Source: Planctomicrobium sp051465645
GTDB taxonomy: Bacteria > Planctomycetota > Planctomycetia > Planctomycetales > Planctomycetaceae
Assembly (NCBI RefSeq): GCF_051465645.1
Contig: NZ_CP195790.1
Span: 124,001-188,000, forward strand
Reading direction: 5' to 3'
Length of the DNA stretch: 64,000 nucleotides
Under the pieces are notes generated by a model. The model saw only the letters and a list, made by a program, of their open reading frames with translations, ran no database searches and was not told the origin of the DNA. Of this stretch, positions 55,926 to 64,000 are shown one piece after another. The number at the start of each line of letters is the position of its first letter. Position 1 is the first letter of the stretch. Both the position numbers and the translations under genes were made by a program.

Positions 55926-57209
55926 TCAGGTTCCACTGATTTTGCCAACCAGCAATTGGTCAGCAGCGGTGTCTCCAATGAATGCCATCGCCCGAGGATC
56001 AAATCGGACTTCACGGCCAAGCCGGTAAGAAATGTTTGCGAGGTGACACATTGCCATGCTCTTCTGCCCGATGGACAGGTCAGCATTTGCTTTGTGTCTG
56101 GTGCGAATACAATCGAGCCAGTTACTCAGGTGGCTTTGGTGGAGCTCGCTTGCATCAGCAAAGCGGCCTGACGGGCCGTCGTAGATCTTCCAGCCACTGC
56201 GATCAATGACGAGTGTTCCCTGTTCGCCATAGAATGCAGCCGCTGCGGTCCGGCCTTCGAGCCCGCGATGGTTCCACTGTCGATGTTCCCAAGTTACGTC
56301 AACTGTTGGGAACTCGAATTGAACGGTCATTGTGTCTGGGGTTTCGCGATCATCTTTCAGCACACGATTTCCACCGGTCGCGGCGATACGTGTGGGAAGA
56401 TCAAGGTCCAATCCCCAGCGGACCACGTCGAGTAATTGAACGCCCCATTGTCCCAGCTCACCGGAGCCGTAATCCCAGAACCAGGGCCAATGCTGGTGAA
56501 AGCGGTTTGCCTGAAATGCCCGTTTGGGGGCCGGGCCGAGCCAGCGGTCGTAATCAACTCCTTGAGGCACGTTTGATGTGACAGCGTGTCCGATGCTGCG
56601 ACGACGATGTGTTGCCCAAGCTTTTGCCAGATGGACTTTCCCGATTTCCCCTGCTCGCAGTGTCTCAATTGCGGACTGGAAGTGAGTACCGCTGCGCTGA
56701 GGTAAGCCAGTCTGAACAATACGGCCGGTCTGTAGCGCAATTTCGACAATCGCCTGACCGTCGTTGATCGAGTGCGCAACAGGCTGTTCAAGATAGACAT
56801 CTTTCCCGGCCAGGCAGGCATCTCGGCAGATTGCGGCGTGCCAGTGATCAGGCGTGGCAATGACAACAGCGTGAAGGTCATTCTTCTCAAGCAGTTGTTC
56901 ATGTCGCGTCATGGCGACGGGACGGTATCCGGCACGATCAGAAATCTGGTGCTGTGCTGAAGCGAGTGCCTGAACATCGACATCGCAAATTGCAGCAACT
57001 CGAACGCCCGGCAGCGAGGACATTCGACCAGCCAGATCTCGCCCTTGATCCCCCATGCCAATCACGCCGACGTGAATTGTTTCATTGGGACCAATTCGTT
57101 GGGAAGCACCGAGACTGAGAACTCCGACTGCGACGCCAGCGGCATTCCGGGCAGTCTTGCCGAGGAAGTCGCGTCGATTGACGGGTTTGTGAGTCGGAAC
57201 AGTGCTCAT
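55926..57209 (-). CDS. Gfo/Idh/MocA oxidoreductase, Tat-exported
   Basis: About 427 residues from the ATG at 57209 (437 from a GTG at 57239). A twin-arginine signal (VNRRDFLGKTARNAAG) is followed by the Rossmann fold (HVGVIGMGDQGRDLAGRM), ICDVDVQAL, VIATPDHWHAAICRDACLAGKDVYLEQP and the C-terminal domain with WDYGSGELGQWGVQLLDVVRWGL. The usual Glu-Lys-Pro is Glu-Gln-Pro here. Family members oxidise sugars or sugar acids with NAD(P); planctomycetes have many exported versions with tightly bound cofactor. It is the upstream gene of the operon with nucleoside hydrolase. Confidence 0.92.
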   Translation of the reverse strand: MSTVPTHKPVNRRDFLGKTARNAAGVAVGVLSLGASQRIGPNETIHVGVIGMGDQGRDLAGRMSSLPGVRVAAICDVDVQALASAQHQISDRAGYRPVAMTRHEQLLEKNDLHAVVIATPDHWHAAICRDACLAGKDVYLEQPVAHSINDGQAIVEIALQTGRIVQTGLPQRSGTHFQSAIETLRAGEIGKVHLAKAWATHRRRSIGHAVTSNVPQGVDYDRWLGPAPKRAFQANRFHQHWPWFWDYGSGELGQWGVQLLDVVRWGLDLDLPTRIAATGGNRVLKDDRETPDTMTVQFEFPTVDVTWEHRQWNHRGLEGRTAAAAFYGEQGTLVIDRSGWKIYDGPSGRFADASELHQSHLSNWLDCIRTRHKANADLSIGQKSMAMCHLANISYRLGREVRFDPRAMAFIGDTAADQLLVGKISGT

Positions 57210-57259
57210 GTGTTTTCGATCAGACTGCGGAGTCGACACCTGACAGCCAAGTTCATCGT

Positions 57260-57301
57260 CTTACCTGCACCTGCTTACCTGCACCTGCTTACCTGCACCT
57301 G
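57260..57301. repeat. Three 14-bp tandem repeats
   Basis: CTTACCTGCACCTG is repeated three times without change. It lies about 50 bp upstream of the Gfo/Idh/MocA start, in its likely promoter or leader. Copy number may vary between strains. Confidence 0.9.
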
Positions 57302-57588
57302 TTGATGTGCCCGCCTGCCTTTCATCAATTCTAGCCAATCAATCCATGTTGTGGCGAATAAATCATGTGGATCATTTGCAGGATTTGATGATCGACGAAA
57401 CTGAAACCGGAAAATCAGGTTACAGCGTCTTGCACACAATTCCAGAGGTCAGGCCATTGTGATTTTTGGGGAAGCTCAGCAGACCGGGTGCTTTGTATGC
57501 AGAAATGACTGGGACGGGAGCATTTGAGCCCTATCCCAGTCATCTTGATCGTTGTTCTGATGCCTGCTGCGAGTACCTGCGATTTGCT
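57302..57588. other. Intergenic region, nothing identified
   Basis: Lies between the tandem repeats and the 3' end of the minus-strand PfkB gene. No gene, repeat or clear hairpin. Confidence 0.35.
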
Positions 57589-58497
57589 CTATGGCTGATA
57601 CTGTTCAACCAGTTGAGCGAATTCTCTGGTGAGTTCTGGCATTGCCCCTTGTCGTGAGGCGACCATCGCTCCAATTCGATTCGCGAACTCAGCGGAGAGG
57701 CCCACCGGCCAGCCTTGCAGTTGAGCGAAGACGAATCCGGCGGTGAACGAGTCCCCTGCTCCAACGGTGTCGGCGACCTTCACTGGACGGCCAGCGATGT
57801 CATGCTGCTCGGATTCTGTGATCACGAGGCAGCCGAGTGCTCCGCGAGTAATGCAGACGAGCCGCACTCCAAATTGCTGGATCAGCTGGCGTGAGAACTC
57901 GACTGGATCGTGCGACAACCCGAGCAGGTTTGCGATCAGTGGCTGTTCTTCATCGTTCAGTTTGACGAAGTTCGCCAACTGCAGAGACGCCCTGATCCAC
58001 TCAGGGTGGTAGTAGCTCTGTCGCAAGTTGACGTCGTAAACACGCAGACTTGTTTCCGGAGTTAACGCCACGGCAGCCTGAATTGCCTTGCGTGAAATCG
58101 GGTTTCGCTGAGCCAGTGTTCCAAAGCAGACCGCGTCTGCCTTCTTCATCACAGCTTCAAGTTCTGGAGTGAGTTCGATCGCGTCCCAGGCCACGTTCTC
58201 GTGAATGATATAAGAAGGATGCCCATCCTGCAGCGTCACTGAGACCCAACCGGTAGGGCGTTCCGGGTCACGTTGAACGACGGACAAATCGAGTTGCTTG
58301 TCCTTCAGTGAGTCGAGCAGTTCATCCCCTTCACTGTCCGTTCCGACCCGAGTGACGAGAACGCCGTGACAGCCAAGTTGTCCTGTCTGGAAAGCAAAGT
58401 TGGCCGGTGCCCCACCTGACCGTTTCCCATCAGGGAAGACATCCCACAGGAGTTCGCCCAGACCGACGACGACAGGAGCTTGGTTTGAAGATGTCAT
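57589..58497 (-). CDS. PfkB-family sugar kinase (fructokinase-like)
   Basis: 302 residues. Starts VVVGLGELLWDVFPDGKRSGGAPANFAFQ, the Gly-Gly sugar-binding signature, and has the ATP/anion-hole motif DTVGAGDSFTAGFVFAQL with the catalytic Asp. The pattern GELLWD and the GGAPANFA segment match fructokinase best, but ribokinase-like substrates are possible. No transporter or glycosidase gene lies beside it. Transcribed alone. Confidence 0.9.
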   Translation of the reverse strand: MTSSNQAPVVVGLGELLWDVFPDGKRSGGAPANFAFQTGQLGCHGVLVTRVGTDSEGDELLDSLKDKQLDLSVVQRDPERPTGWVSVTLQDGHPSYIIHENVAWDAIELTPELEAVMKKADAVCFGTLAQRNPISRKAIQAAVALTPETSLRVYDVNLRQSYYHPEWIRASLQLANFVKLNDEEQPLIANLLGLSHDPVEFSRQLIQQFGVRLVCITRGALGCLVITESEQHDIAGRPVKVADTVGAGDSFTAGFVFAQLQGWPVGLSAEFANRIGAMVASRQGAMPELTREFAQLVEQYQP

Positions 58498-58797
58498 GAC
58501 TGCAGATACCAGAGAAGAATGCGTTGTCCGTGAATTCAGGAATGTCTGCGATCACAAAGGGCGTTCTCTGGAAGAGAAACCACAGTTCGTCACGAGTCCC
58601 TGAGTGCGAACATGATAGAGAATAACGGCTTAAATGAAACTGCAGAGCAACAGGGAACGCTCTGTTCCGCAGTTGTCCTGTTGTCGTCCCTTACCGCCGT
58701 CATCTCATCGTATTCTTCTGACTGAAACGCCTGATATCTGAGATCTGTGATTGATTGCCATCAGTCAGGATTTCACATCGTGACCTCTGGACGCGAC
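58498..58797. other. Intergenic region, nothing identified
   Basis: Upstream of the PfkB gene and downstream of the coiled-coil gene, both on the minus strand. No open frame with a ribosome site, no hairpin. Confidence 0.35.
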
Positions 58798-58995
58798 TTA
58801 CCGAACAGGAAGGGCCGTCAGGCGTTGACGCAGTTTTTCCAGAGCTTCGTCAATCGCAGCGCGACGTTCTCGCCATGCGAGCAACCGTTGGGTGAGTTGT
58901 TCGGCTTCGTCATTCAGTGCAGTCCGCTGCTCGGAGAACTCCTGCTCGATTCGACGCAGTTCTGCAGGTTCGATTTCTTTGTATTCGACGAACAT
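58798..58995 (-). CDS. Small coiled-coil protein, function unknown
   Basis: 65 residues from the ATG at 58995, which has GAGGAG upstream; the ATG at 59010 is not needed. MFVEYKEIEPAELRRIEQEF is followed by a long heptad-like helix (LNDEAEQLTQRLLAWRERRA, IDEALEKLRQRLTALPVR). No signal peptide. I recognise no family; a dimeric or partner-binding helix is likely. Confidence 0.75.
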   Translation of the reverse strand: MFVEYKEIEPAELRRIEQEFSEQRTALNDEAEQLTQRLLAWRERRAAIDEALEKLRQRLTALPVR

Positions 58996-59614
58996 GAGAC
59001 TTCTCCTCAAATGGCCGGTCTGGCCAGTCTTTGATCACGGACCAGGGGGCTCGTGGCGTGATCTGTTCAACCTTCGTTTTGCGACAGTTCCGTGTTGCCG
59101 TCGCTCTGAACGAAATAGGACTCCTCACTTTTATCGTCAGGAGCTTTGGCGATTCTGGATGGTTTTGGTTGTTCTGGTAAACTTTTTCGTTGAGCTGAAG
59201 TTTGCTCGTTGCATAATTGTGACAGTCGGAAAAACCGTCGCAATGTCGACGCTGTTTGCCCCGATTTTCTATGAGTCATAACCTGAATGACCAGAACAGC
59301 TGGTGCAAGCGGTCAGGAGACGCGAGTGAGTTGGCATATTGCGCACAACCGATATCAGCGGCTGAAATGGAAATTTCGCAACGGGTTAGCACGCCGAAGT
59401 CGAGAAAGAGAAGCCTGGAAAGAAGAGTTCCAGCGTAAAGCGAACTCACCCTGAAGACCTGAGCGATAAGAAATTGGGGGAACGATCGTCAGGAAGATTG
59501 ACGACGCTCCCTGCGCTGCTCTGCCTGTGACTGCCGAGTTTGGCCTGAGAGACCGTCGAACCACCGAAACTGGTTTGTTGCGATTTCGAGTGCAGTCAAC
59601 AACGACTCATTCAG
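58996..59614. other. Intergenic region with one possible microprotein
   Basis: Between the coiled-coil gene and the FeoB-associated gene. The minus-strand frame 59067-59279 has only a weak ribosome site and no motif. The plus-strand 59326-59454 frame is better and listed separately. Nothing else was found. Confidence 0.35.
59326..59454 (+). CDS. Possible basic microprotein
   Basis: 42 codons from a GTG with an AGGAG site seven bases before it. Reads MSWHIAHNRYQRLKWKFRNG, then LARRSREREAWKEEFQRKA and a final NSP. Strongly basic, helical, Trp-rich; protein-like rather than random. An upstream in-frame ATG at 59287 has no ribosome site. No family known. Confidence 0.38.
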   Translation: MSWHIAHNRYQRLKWKFRNGLARRSREREAWKEEFQRKANSP

Positions 59615-59842
59615 TTACCGCTTCTTCCCCGAGGACTTTGTGAAGTCTTCAAGAGAGACGATTGAGGAGCGTTGAGCGTCTTTGGTGTCACTCGTATTTG
59701 AGGGGCAACCACTGCACTTTGAACCACACCCGGCAGATGATCCGGTCAAGGAACGCCAGCTATTTCGAATGAGCAGAATGGCAGCCATCACAACGATGCC
59801 TGCGGTGATCAGCGTTTGCCAGTCAATGATGCCGTCAATCAT
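59615..59842 (-). CDS. FeoB-associated Cys-rich membrane protein
   Basis: 75 residues from the ATG at 59842 (80 from 59857). One membrane helix (LITAGIVVMAAILLIRNSW) is followed by a Cys cluster GCGSKCSGCPSN and a polar tail. This layout defines the short protein often encoded after feoB; it may help handle Fe2+ at the pore. It follows feoB on the same strand, but two hairpins lie between, so it may be made at a lower level. Confidence 0.88.
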   Translation of the reverse strand: MIDGIIDWQTLITAGIVVMAAILLIRNSWRSLTGSSAGCGSKCSGCPSNTSDTKDAQRSSIVSLEDFTKSSGKKR

Positions 59843-59875
59843 GGTGATCACCTTCAAAGCGGTTCATCCACGATG

Positions 59876-59900
59876 GCGCTCTCTCTGATTGAGAGAGCGC
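59876..59900 (-). other. Hairpin ahead of the FeoB-associated gene
   Basis: GCGCTCTCTC and GAGAGAGCGC form a perfect 10-bp stem with a five-base loop. No U-run follows, so it is more likely an mRNA-stability or processing hairpin than a terminator. Confidence 0.6.
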
Positions 59901-59915
59901 GAACTTCACCGAATC

Positions 59916-59941
59916 AAAACGGGACAGAACAAATTGTCCCG
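59916..59941 (-). terminator. Intrinsic terminator after feoB
   Basis: CGGGACA and TGTCCCG pair, and on the minus strand the stem is followed by TTTT. It lies directly past the feoB stop at 59944. Read-through would be needed to express the FeoB-associated gene from the feo promoter. Confidence 0.65.
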
Positions 59942-59943
59942 CT

Positions 59944-62241
59944 TTATCCCATTATCGCAGTCCCGATCTGGTAGACAAGGAATGCAGCCACATACGCCAG
60001 CACGGTCATGTAGACGAAAGTAAAGATCGGCCACTTCCAGCTGTTTGATTCCCGACGAATCACCATCAGTGTTGCTCCACACTGGGCACACAATGCAAAG
60101 AACACCATCACAGAAAGTGCGACCGGCAGCGTAAACAATGGAGAACCGTCTGGGCGAGTGGCAGACTGAAGCATCCCGATCAGACCGGGGTTTTCTTCAT
60201 CAACATCGCCTCCGAGACTAAAGATCGTTCCCAGCGTGGCGATAATCACTTCACGAGCAGGGAAGGAAGCGATGGCCCCGATACCAATCCGCCAGTCCCA
60301 TCCCAGCGGAGCAACGACCGGTTCAATTGCGAGTCCGATCTGTCCGAGAAGGCTTCCCCGAATCAACTCACCATTCATGTGATTGATGCGGTCTTGTGTC
60401 TCGGAAGATGCAGCGAGGATCTGCTCCTTCTGTATCTCAAATTCGGCGATCTTGCTGGTGAATTCTTCCTTCTTTTCGTCTTGTTGCAGAGCCTCAATCT
60501 GTCTGTCGAGAAGGTCGATCTTCTCCTCATTCTGTTCCTGTTGAGCTTCAAGTTGATGAACAACAGTGTGGTCACCTGGGAAATATCCAGCTGCCCAGAT
60601 CAGGATGGTGACACAGAAAATCAAAGTCCCTGCACGGACAACGAATTCCTTGGATCGATCATAGACTCGGTCCAGAACGATGCGGACAGATGGCCATTTG
60701 TACTCAGGTAATTCCATGACGAATGGAGGAGTTTCACCTGGGAAGAGCGTCTTTTTGAAGAGCCAGGCAGTGGGGATCGCAATCAATGCCCCGAGCGCCT
60801 GCATGAGAAAGAGAACGAGCCCTTGCAGGCCAATCTGCCCGCCGAGCCAGGTTGTCGCTGGGACAAAGGCGCCAATCAGAAGCACGTAAACCGGGAGTCG
60901 TGCAGAGCAACTCATCAGCGGAGCGACCAGCATCGTGACCATTCGATCGCGGCGGTTCTCAATTGTTCGAGTCGCCATCACGCCAGGGATCGCACACGCA
61001 AACGACGACATCAGAGGCAGGAAGGATTTCCCACTCAGTCCGATGCACGTCATTAACTTGTCCATCAGGAATGCTGCGCGTGCCATGTACCCGCAGTCTT
61101 CCAGAATTGAGATGAACAGGAACAAGAGGACGATTTGTGGCAGGAAGATGAGGACCGATCCCACACCAGCAATAATTCCGTCCACCAGCAGGCTGCGCAA
61201 CATTCCCGGAGGAACGACAGCCGCGATCTGTGCGGTAATCGATTCCTGTCCCCACTCGACAATCCCCATCAGGGGGCCGGCCCAGGTGTAGATCGACTGG
61301 AAGATCAGGAACATCAGCACGATGAAGAAGGCAACTCCAAAGAACCGATGAGTCAGGAATTTGTCGATCTTGTCGCTGTGTGTTTGAGCATGGGCGGATT
61401 CGGTTCTCGTGACCACTCCATCAAGCTGCTTGCGAATCCAGTCATACCGGGCTTTGGTTTCCACGAGTGGAATCCGGCATCCGCCTGCAGTGAGTCGTTG
61501 TCTGGCCGCACTCAGGTATTCGCTGAGGTCAGAATTGAGATTCAATGACGCCTGATGTTCTGCTTCCCCGTGAACATCCATCAGCATGCGTTCAAGCAGG
61601 AATGTTGGCGGTTCTGCAGTCCCCTGTCCGACAAGCCATTCTTTGAGCAGTTGTGTTTCCTGACCAAAGATCTCCGGAAAAAGCTTCGGAGGAGCAACCG
61701 GTTCTCGATTGGCGACGCGCAGGATGGCATCTCGAACGTCATTCAATCCTTTGCGCTGGTGAGCCGAGGTGACAACGACTTCGACATTCAGGCGTGCCTC
61801 AAGGAGCTTCGCATCGATGCTGACTCCATTCCTTTCGGCGATGTCGCACATGTTCAGCACGAGCAGCATCGGAATGCCTAACTCGCGCAGCTGCGAGAAG
61901 AGATAGAGATTTCGCTCGAGATTGCTGGCGTCGACAATACACACAATTGTGTCTGGTCGTTCCACGTCCTTCTGACGCCCCAGCAGGACATCCACTGACA
62001 CCATTTCATCTGCAGAACGTGGCGACAGGCTGTACGTTCCCGGCAGGTCGACCACCTGCACGTCGTGCCCGTTGTGCTTGAAGCTCCCCAGCTTCTTTTC
62101 AACAGTGACCCCGGGAAAGTTTCCGATCCGGGCTTTGCCACCGGTCAGGCCGTTAAACAGCGTGCTCTTGCCAGTGTTCGGATTTCCGATCAGAGCAATG
62201 GTCAGTGACTTCGACGCAGCAGGTGGAGCAACCGAGGACAT
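59944..62241 (-). CDS. feoB: Ferrous iron transporter B
   Basis: 765 residues from the ATG at 62241 (783 from a TTG at 62295). It imports Fe2+ across the inner membrane. The G domain shows G1 GNPNTGKST (20-28), G2 NFPGVTVEKK, G3 DLPGTYSLSP (65-) and G4 NMCD (130-133). The membrane part has the two Gate domains (IAGVGSVLIFLPQIVLLFLFISILEDCGYMARAAF and PLMSCSARLPVYVLL). A coiled-coil insert rich in Glu/Gln (QLEAQQEQNEEKIDLLDRQI) lies in the second half. It is preceded by two feoA genes in the same operon. Confidence 0.96.
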   Translation of the reverse strand: MSSVAPPAASKSLTIALIGNPNTGKSTLFNGLTGGKARIGNFPGVTVEKKLGSFKHNGHDVQVVDLPGTYSLSPRSADEMVSVDVLLGRQKDVERPDTIVCIVDASNLERNLYLFSQLRELGIPMLLVLNMCDIAERNGVSIDAKLLEARLNVEVVVTSAHQRKGLNDVRDAILRVANREPVAPPKLFPEIFGQETQLLKEWLVGQGTAEPPTFLLERMLMDVHGEAEHQASLNLNSDLSEYLSAARQRLTAGGCRIPLVETKARYDWIRKQLDGVVTRTESAHAQTHSDKIDKFLTHRFFGVAFFIVLMFLIFQSIYTWAGPLMGIVEWGQESITAQIAAVVPPGMLRSLLVDGIIAGVGSVLIFLPQIVLLFLFISILEDCGYMARAAFLMDKLMTCIGLSGKSFLPLMSSFACAIPGVMATRTIENRRDRMVTMLVAPLMSCSARLPVYVLLIGAFVPATTWLGGQIGLQGLVLFLMQALGALIAIPTAWLFKKTLFPGETPPFVMELPEYKWPSVRIVLDRVYDRSKEFVVRAGTLIFCVTILIWAAGYFPGDHTVVHQLEAQQEQNEEKIDLLDRQIEALQQDEKKEEFTSKIAEFEIQKEQILAASSETQDRINHMNGELIRGSLLGQIGLAIEPVVAPLGWDWRIGIGAIASFPAREVIIATLGTIFSLGGDVDEENPGLIGMLQSATRPDGSPLFTLPVALSVMVFFALCAQCGATLMVIRRESNSWKWPIFTFVYMTVLAYVAAFLVYQIGTAIMG

Positions 62242-62373
62242 AATCAAGCTTTGTTTCGAGGAAATCGCCTTGGGGCAACTGCGTTCCGGGATCAAGATCT
62301 CAAGTACTTTGAGTGACGAAAGATGGTCATTGCCTTGCCCTTCTTTCGATCTGAATCCAACAGTTGGACAGGT

Positions 62374-62604
62374 CTATTGCAGGAGTGAGATCGAGACCCG
62401 TTTCGCTTCGGACTTTCTGAGTGAGAGCCGGTAGCCACGAATGGCGTACTCCACAGGATCACCTAATGGGGCGAAACCAATGACGGTGATCTCTTCGCCA
62501 TCGGTGAGTCCCATCTCCATGAGACGCGTGGCAATTGCATCATCTCCTGAGATTTCCAGAATGGTTGCCCGTTGTCCAATTCGATTCAGTTCGGCAAGTG
62601 TCAT
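62374..62604 (-). CDS. feoA: FeoA-domain protein
   Basis: 76 residues, a single SH3-like FeoA domain. It begins MTLAELNRIGQRATILEISG and contains RLMEMGLTDGEEITVIGFAP and PVEYAIRGYRLSLRKSEAKRV, the closest to classical FeoA. It is thought to bind FeoB at the membrane and aid Fe2+ uptake. It lies about 130 bp upstream of feoB on the same strand. Confidence 0.94.
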   Translation of the reverse strand: MTLAELNRIGQRATILEISGDDAIATRLMEMGLTDGEEITVIGFAPLGDPVEYAIRGYRLSLRKSEAKRVSISLLQ

Positions 62605-62687
62605 GGAAATGGTGTGATGTCAAAGAGAGGGAGTGGGAGAGAACCAATGCCGCAATCATTCTGGATTGCAGATTGGATATTGAACGT

Positions 62688-62942
62688 TCAGGGGTGGGAT
62701 TTTGCCGAGACTGCGTCGGTGTGAATCTCAACGAGAATCATGACAGACGAATCACAGCGGAAACTGAGACGTTGATTGCCGATCGCGATGATGCTGGGTT
62801 CCCCAGGTCGCACGACTTCGATGACAGCTCCCTCGCGAAACCCGAGTTCTTCTAGTCGGTGTCTCAGCTCGTTTGCCCCCTCCATGTCAACAATGTGGCC
62901 ACGTTGCCCTGCGCTCATCGCACTCAACGGGAGTATGACCAC
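62688..62942 (-). CDS. feoA: Second FeoA-domain protein, first gene of the feo operon
   Basis: 84 residues. MVILPLSAMSAGQRGHIVDM and RHRLEELGFREGAVIEVVRPGEPSIIAIGNQRLSFR are the FeoA pattern, diverged from the copy downstream. Two adjacent feoA genes before feoB are known in other bacteria; the two products may act together. It is the first gene after the Fur-like site at 63049. Confidence 0.92.
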   Translation of the reverse strand: MVILPLSAMSAGQRGHIVDMEGANELRHRLEELGFREGAVIEVVRPGEPSIIAIGNQRLSFRCDSSVMILVEIHTDAVSAKSHP

Positions 62943-63048
62943 AGCAGATCCTGACTTTGGGGCGAGTGGACGACGGGTCGGCTGACCACAACATCCAAGG
63001 GAATTTTCAACGTTTTTCGAAACCGGGAGTTGGTTGAGTGAACCTTGT

Positions 63049-63063
63049 TGAGACTAAGTCTCA
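63049..63063. promoter_or_regulatory. Fur-like 7-1-7 operator upstream of the feo operon
   Basis: TGAGACTAAGTCTCA is a perfect 7-1-7 palindrome about 107 bp upstream of the first feoA start. The position and the partner genes make iron-responsive repression by a Fur-family protein likely. The same sequence, except for the centre base, is at 25678-25692. Confidence 0.6.
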
Positions 63064-63388
63064 GTAGTGTTCTCGATATTGTAGCGGTGTCTCATCGGAT
63101 TTCAAAAGGGATCAAGGAACTCATGCGACCGAGAAATCGCCAGATGGCATCAACAACAGGCGATTTCTGCAAGAAAGCAGAATGAAGGAATTTGGAATGC
63201 GTGCGATTCCAGGCTGACTTCGCTGACAAATCGCCTGCCGGGAGGCAATCGGAATGTCACAAAGGGTTCAGGCGAGAAAACAGAACGGGAGAGTGAGCCG
63301 TACAGCGTAGAGACGGCTCTGGGAAGCATGAACAGTGAATGAGTTGTCACCAGAACCGGTCTCGCGGACTCGGATCAATGTTCACTGC
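63064..63388. other. Intergenic region, nothing identified
   Basis: Between the feo control region and the 3' end of the DUF1553 gene on the minus strand. Minus-strand frames (for example 63150-63350) have no motif. Confidence 0.35.
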
Positions 63389-64000
63389 TCAATGATTTAC
63401 GGCGAATTCACTGCTATTGAGGTAAGCCCAATAGACGTCTTTCAGGCTTTCGGCCAGCGCGACCTGATACGGGATGTTCCGCTCGGCTTTCGCTCGAATC
63501 GAGCGTTTGACAAGGTCGCCAATCTTGTTCAGCTCGTCTTCAGAAGGGACCCGAGACAGAGCAGCAAGAGAAAGTTGACGGATTCGCTCTGACTCATGCC
63601 AACCTCTGTGGTTGATGACCTGAGAGAGGACCCGACTCTTCTCGATGTCGGTTGCTTTGAGAACGAGGTCGCCATTGATCATCATCAAGGCTTGCGTCAG
63701 CGTACCGTCGAAGGTGCTGGATTCGCTGTTCTCTTCGGTTTCTACTGAGGTATAGAACCGCGAAAGCCACTCTTCCCGATTTGATTCGACCTGTCGATCA
63801 AACAGTGTGCTGGAGTTCGCCGTGTTGGCGATCAGTAGAGAGTCATAGAGTTGTTCGGCTGTGAGAGGTTTCACGTACATGCGGGTGAACAAGGCGAAAT
63901 CACCGAGTTCAGGCGTATCTCCCAGCTGCTTTTCTGGAACCTGACTGCTCAACTGGTAGGCGTCCGACAGGCAAATCCAGCGGACAAGTCGTTTGACGTC
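63389..64000 (-). CDS. DUF1553 protein, C-terminal part (cut by window edge)
   Basis: About 204 codons run in one frame from the right edge to the stop at 63389. The sequence DVKRLVRWICLSDAYQLSSQ at the edge, a later LTQALMMINGD and the end YWAYLNSSEFAVNH match the C-terminus of DUF1549/DUF1553 proteins like the gene at 32227-35394. The N-terminal domains lie outside the window, so heme motifs cannot be checked. Confidence 0.88.
   Translation of the reverse strand, partial: DVKRLVRWICLSDAYQLSSQVPEKQLGDTPELGDFALFTRMYVKPLTAEQLYDSLLIANTANSSTLFDRQVESNREEWLSRFYTSVETEENSESSTFDGTLTQALMMINGDLVLKATDIEKSRVLSQVINHRGWHESERIRQLSLAALSRVPSEDELNKIGDLVKRSIRAKAERNIPYQVALAESLKDVYWAYLNSSEFAVNH

Noticed and set aside
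57260..57301. Repeats considered as a CRISPR array
   Set aside because: The units adjoin without spacers and no cas gene is in the window.
59067..59279. 70-codon minus-strand frame
   Set aside because: Only a weak AGG three bases from the ATG, no motif, and no link to neighbouring genes.

Overview
The window reads as chromosome of a planctomycete (phylum Planctomycetota, probably order Planctomycetales; I cannot fix the genus). The markers are families that are abundant in that group: three DUF1559 proteins with a prepilin-type N-terminus and an H-X9-DG C-terminus, a DUF1501 Tat-exported protein next to a DUF1549/DUF1553 cytochrome-like protein, a second DUF1553 protein cut by the right edge, an FG-GAP repeat protein, a Tat-exported Gfo/Idh/MocA oxidoreductase and several short lipoproteins. 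Genes lie on both strands in short units, with many intrinsic-terminator hairpins between convergent genes.

1-14.5 kb is mainly housekeeping: a DinB-like protein (cut by the left edge), an HU-like protein with a Pro/Ala tail, a small lipoprotein, two YkgJ-type Cys-cluster proteins, thiol peroxidase, a dihydrodipicolinate synthase/NAL-family aldolase, an FG-GAP protein, histidyl-tRNA synthetase, then a FadR-type GntR regulator, a threonine-synthase-like PLP enzyme and an M24 peptidase (the last two overlap by one base), a YjdM/PhnA-like protein and a Lys/Glu-rich lipoprotein.

14.5-24.6 kb is an integrated mobile element of about 10.1 kb. It sits in the 3' half of a tRNA-Arg(TCG) gene: 44 bp of the tRNA (14525-14568) are repeated exactly at 24601-24644. 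Left to right it carries a tyrosine recombinase broken by a one-base frameshift just after its H-x-x-R motif, an excisionase-like HTH gene, a Rep_trans-like replication initiator, a small acidic protein, a ribbon-helix-helix protein, a non-coding stretch bounded by 23-bp inverted repeats, and one large cargo gene of 1521 codons. The cargo protein joins an Mrr-like PD-(D/E)xK nuclease to a STAND NTPase and a long C-terminal region. That is the architecture of the Avs (AVAST) single-protein anti-phage sensors, and it is the most interesting item in the window. The hairpin that presumably ended the tRNA transcript now lies beyond the right end of the element.

24.6-42 kb: a gene-poor region with a Fur-like palindrome and doubtful small ORFs, then a DUF1559/lipoprotein pair, an Mg-type P-type ATPase, the DUF1501 and DUF1549/1553 pair, two more DUF1559/lipoprotein pairs in tandem, and an AGCS sodium:amino-acid symporter with an unusually long exported N-terminal region. 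42-54 kb: a SpoU rRNA/tRNA methyltransferase, cysteine synthase, a secreted planctomycete protein, a YdjM-like membrane protein, a two-gene polysaccharide unit (flippase plus asparagine-synthase-like protein), two small overlapping genes, an alkaline phosphatase and a CAP-domain protein. 54.9-64 kb: nucleoside hydrolase with a Gfo/Idh/MocA protein, a PfkB sugar kinase, a coiled-coil microprotein, and a ferrous-iron operon (feoA-feoA-feoB, then a FeoB-associated Cys-rich protein) with a Fur-like 7-1-7 palindrome upstream. The same palindrome, differing only at its centre base, occurs near 25.68 kb.
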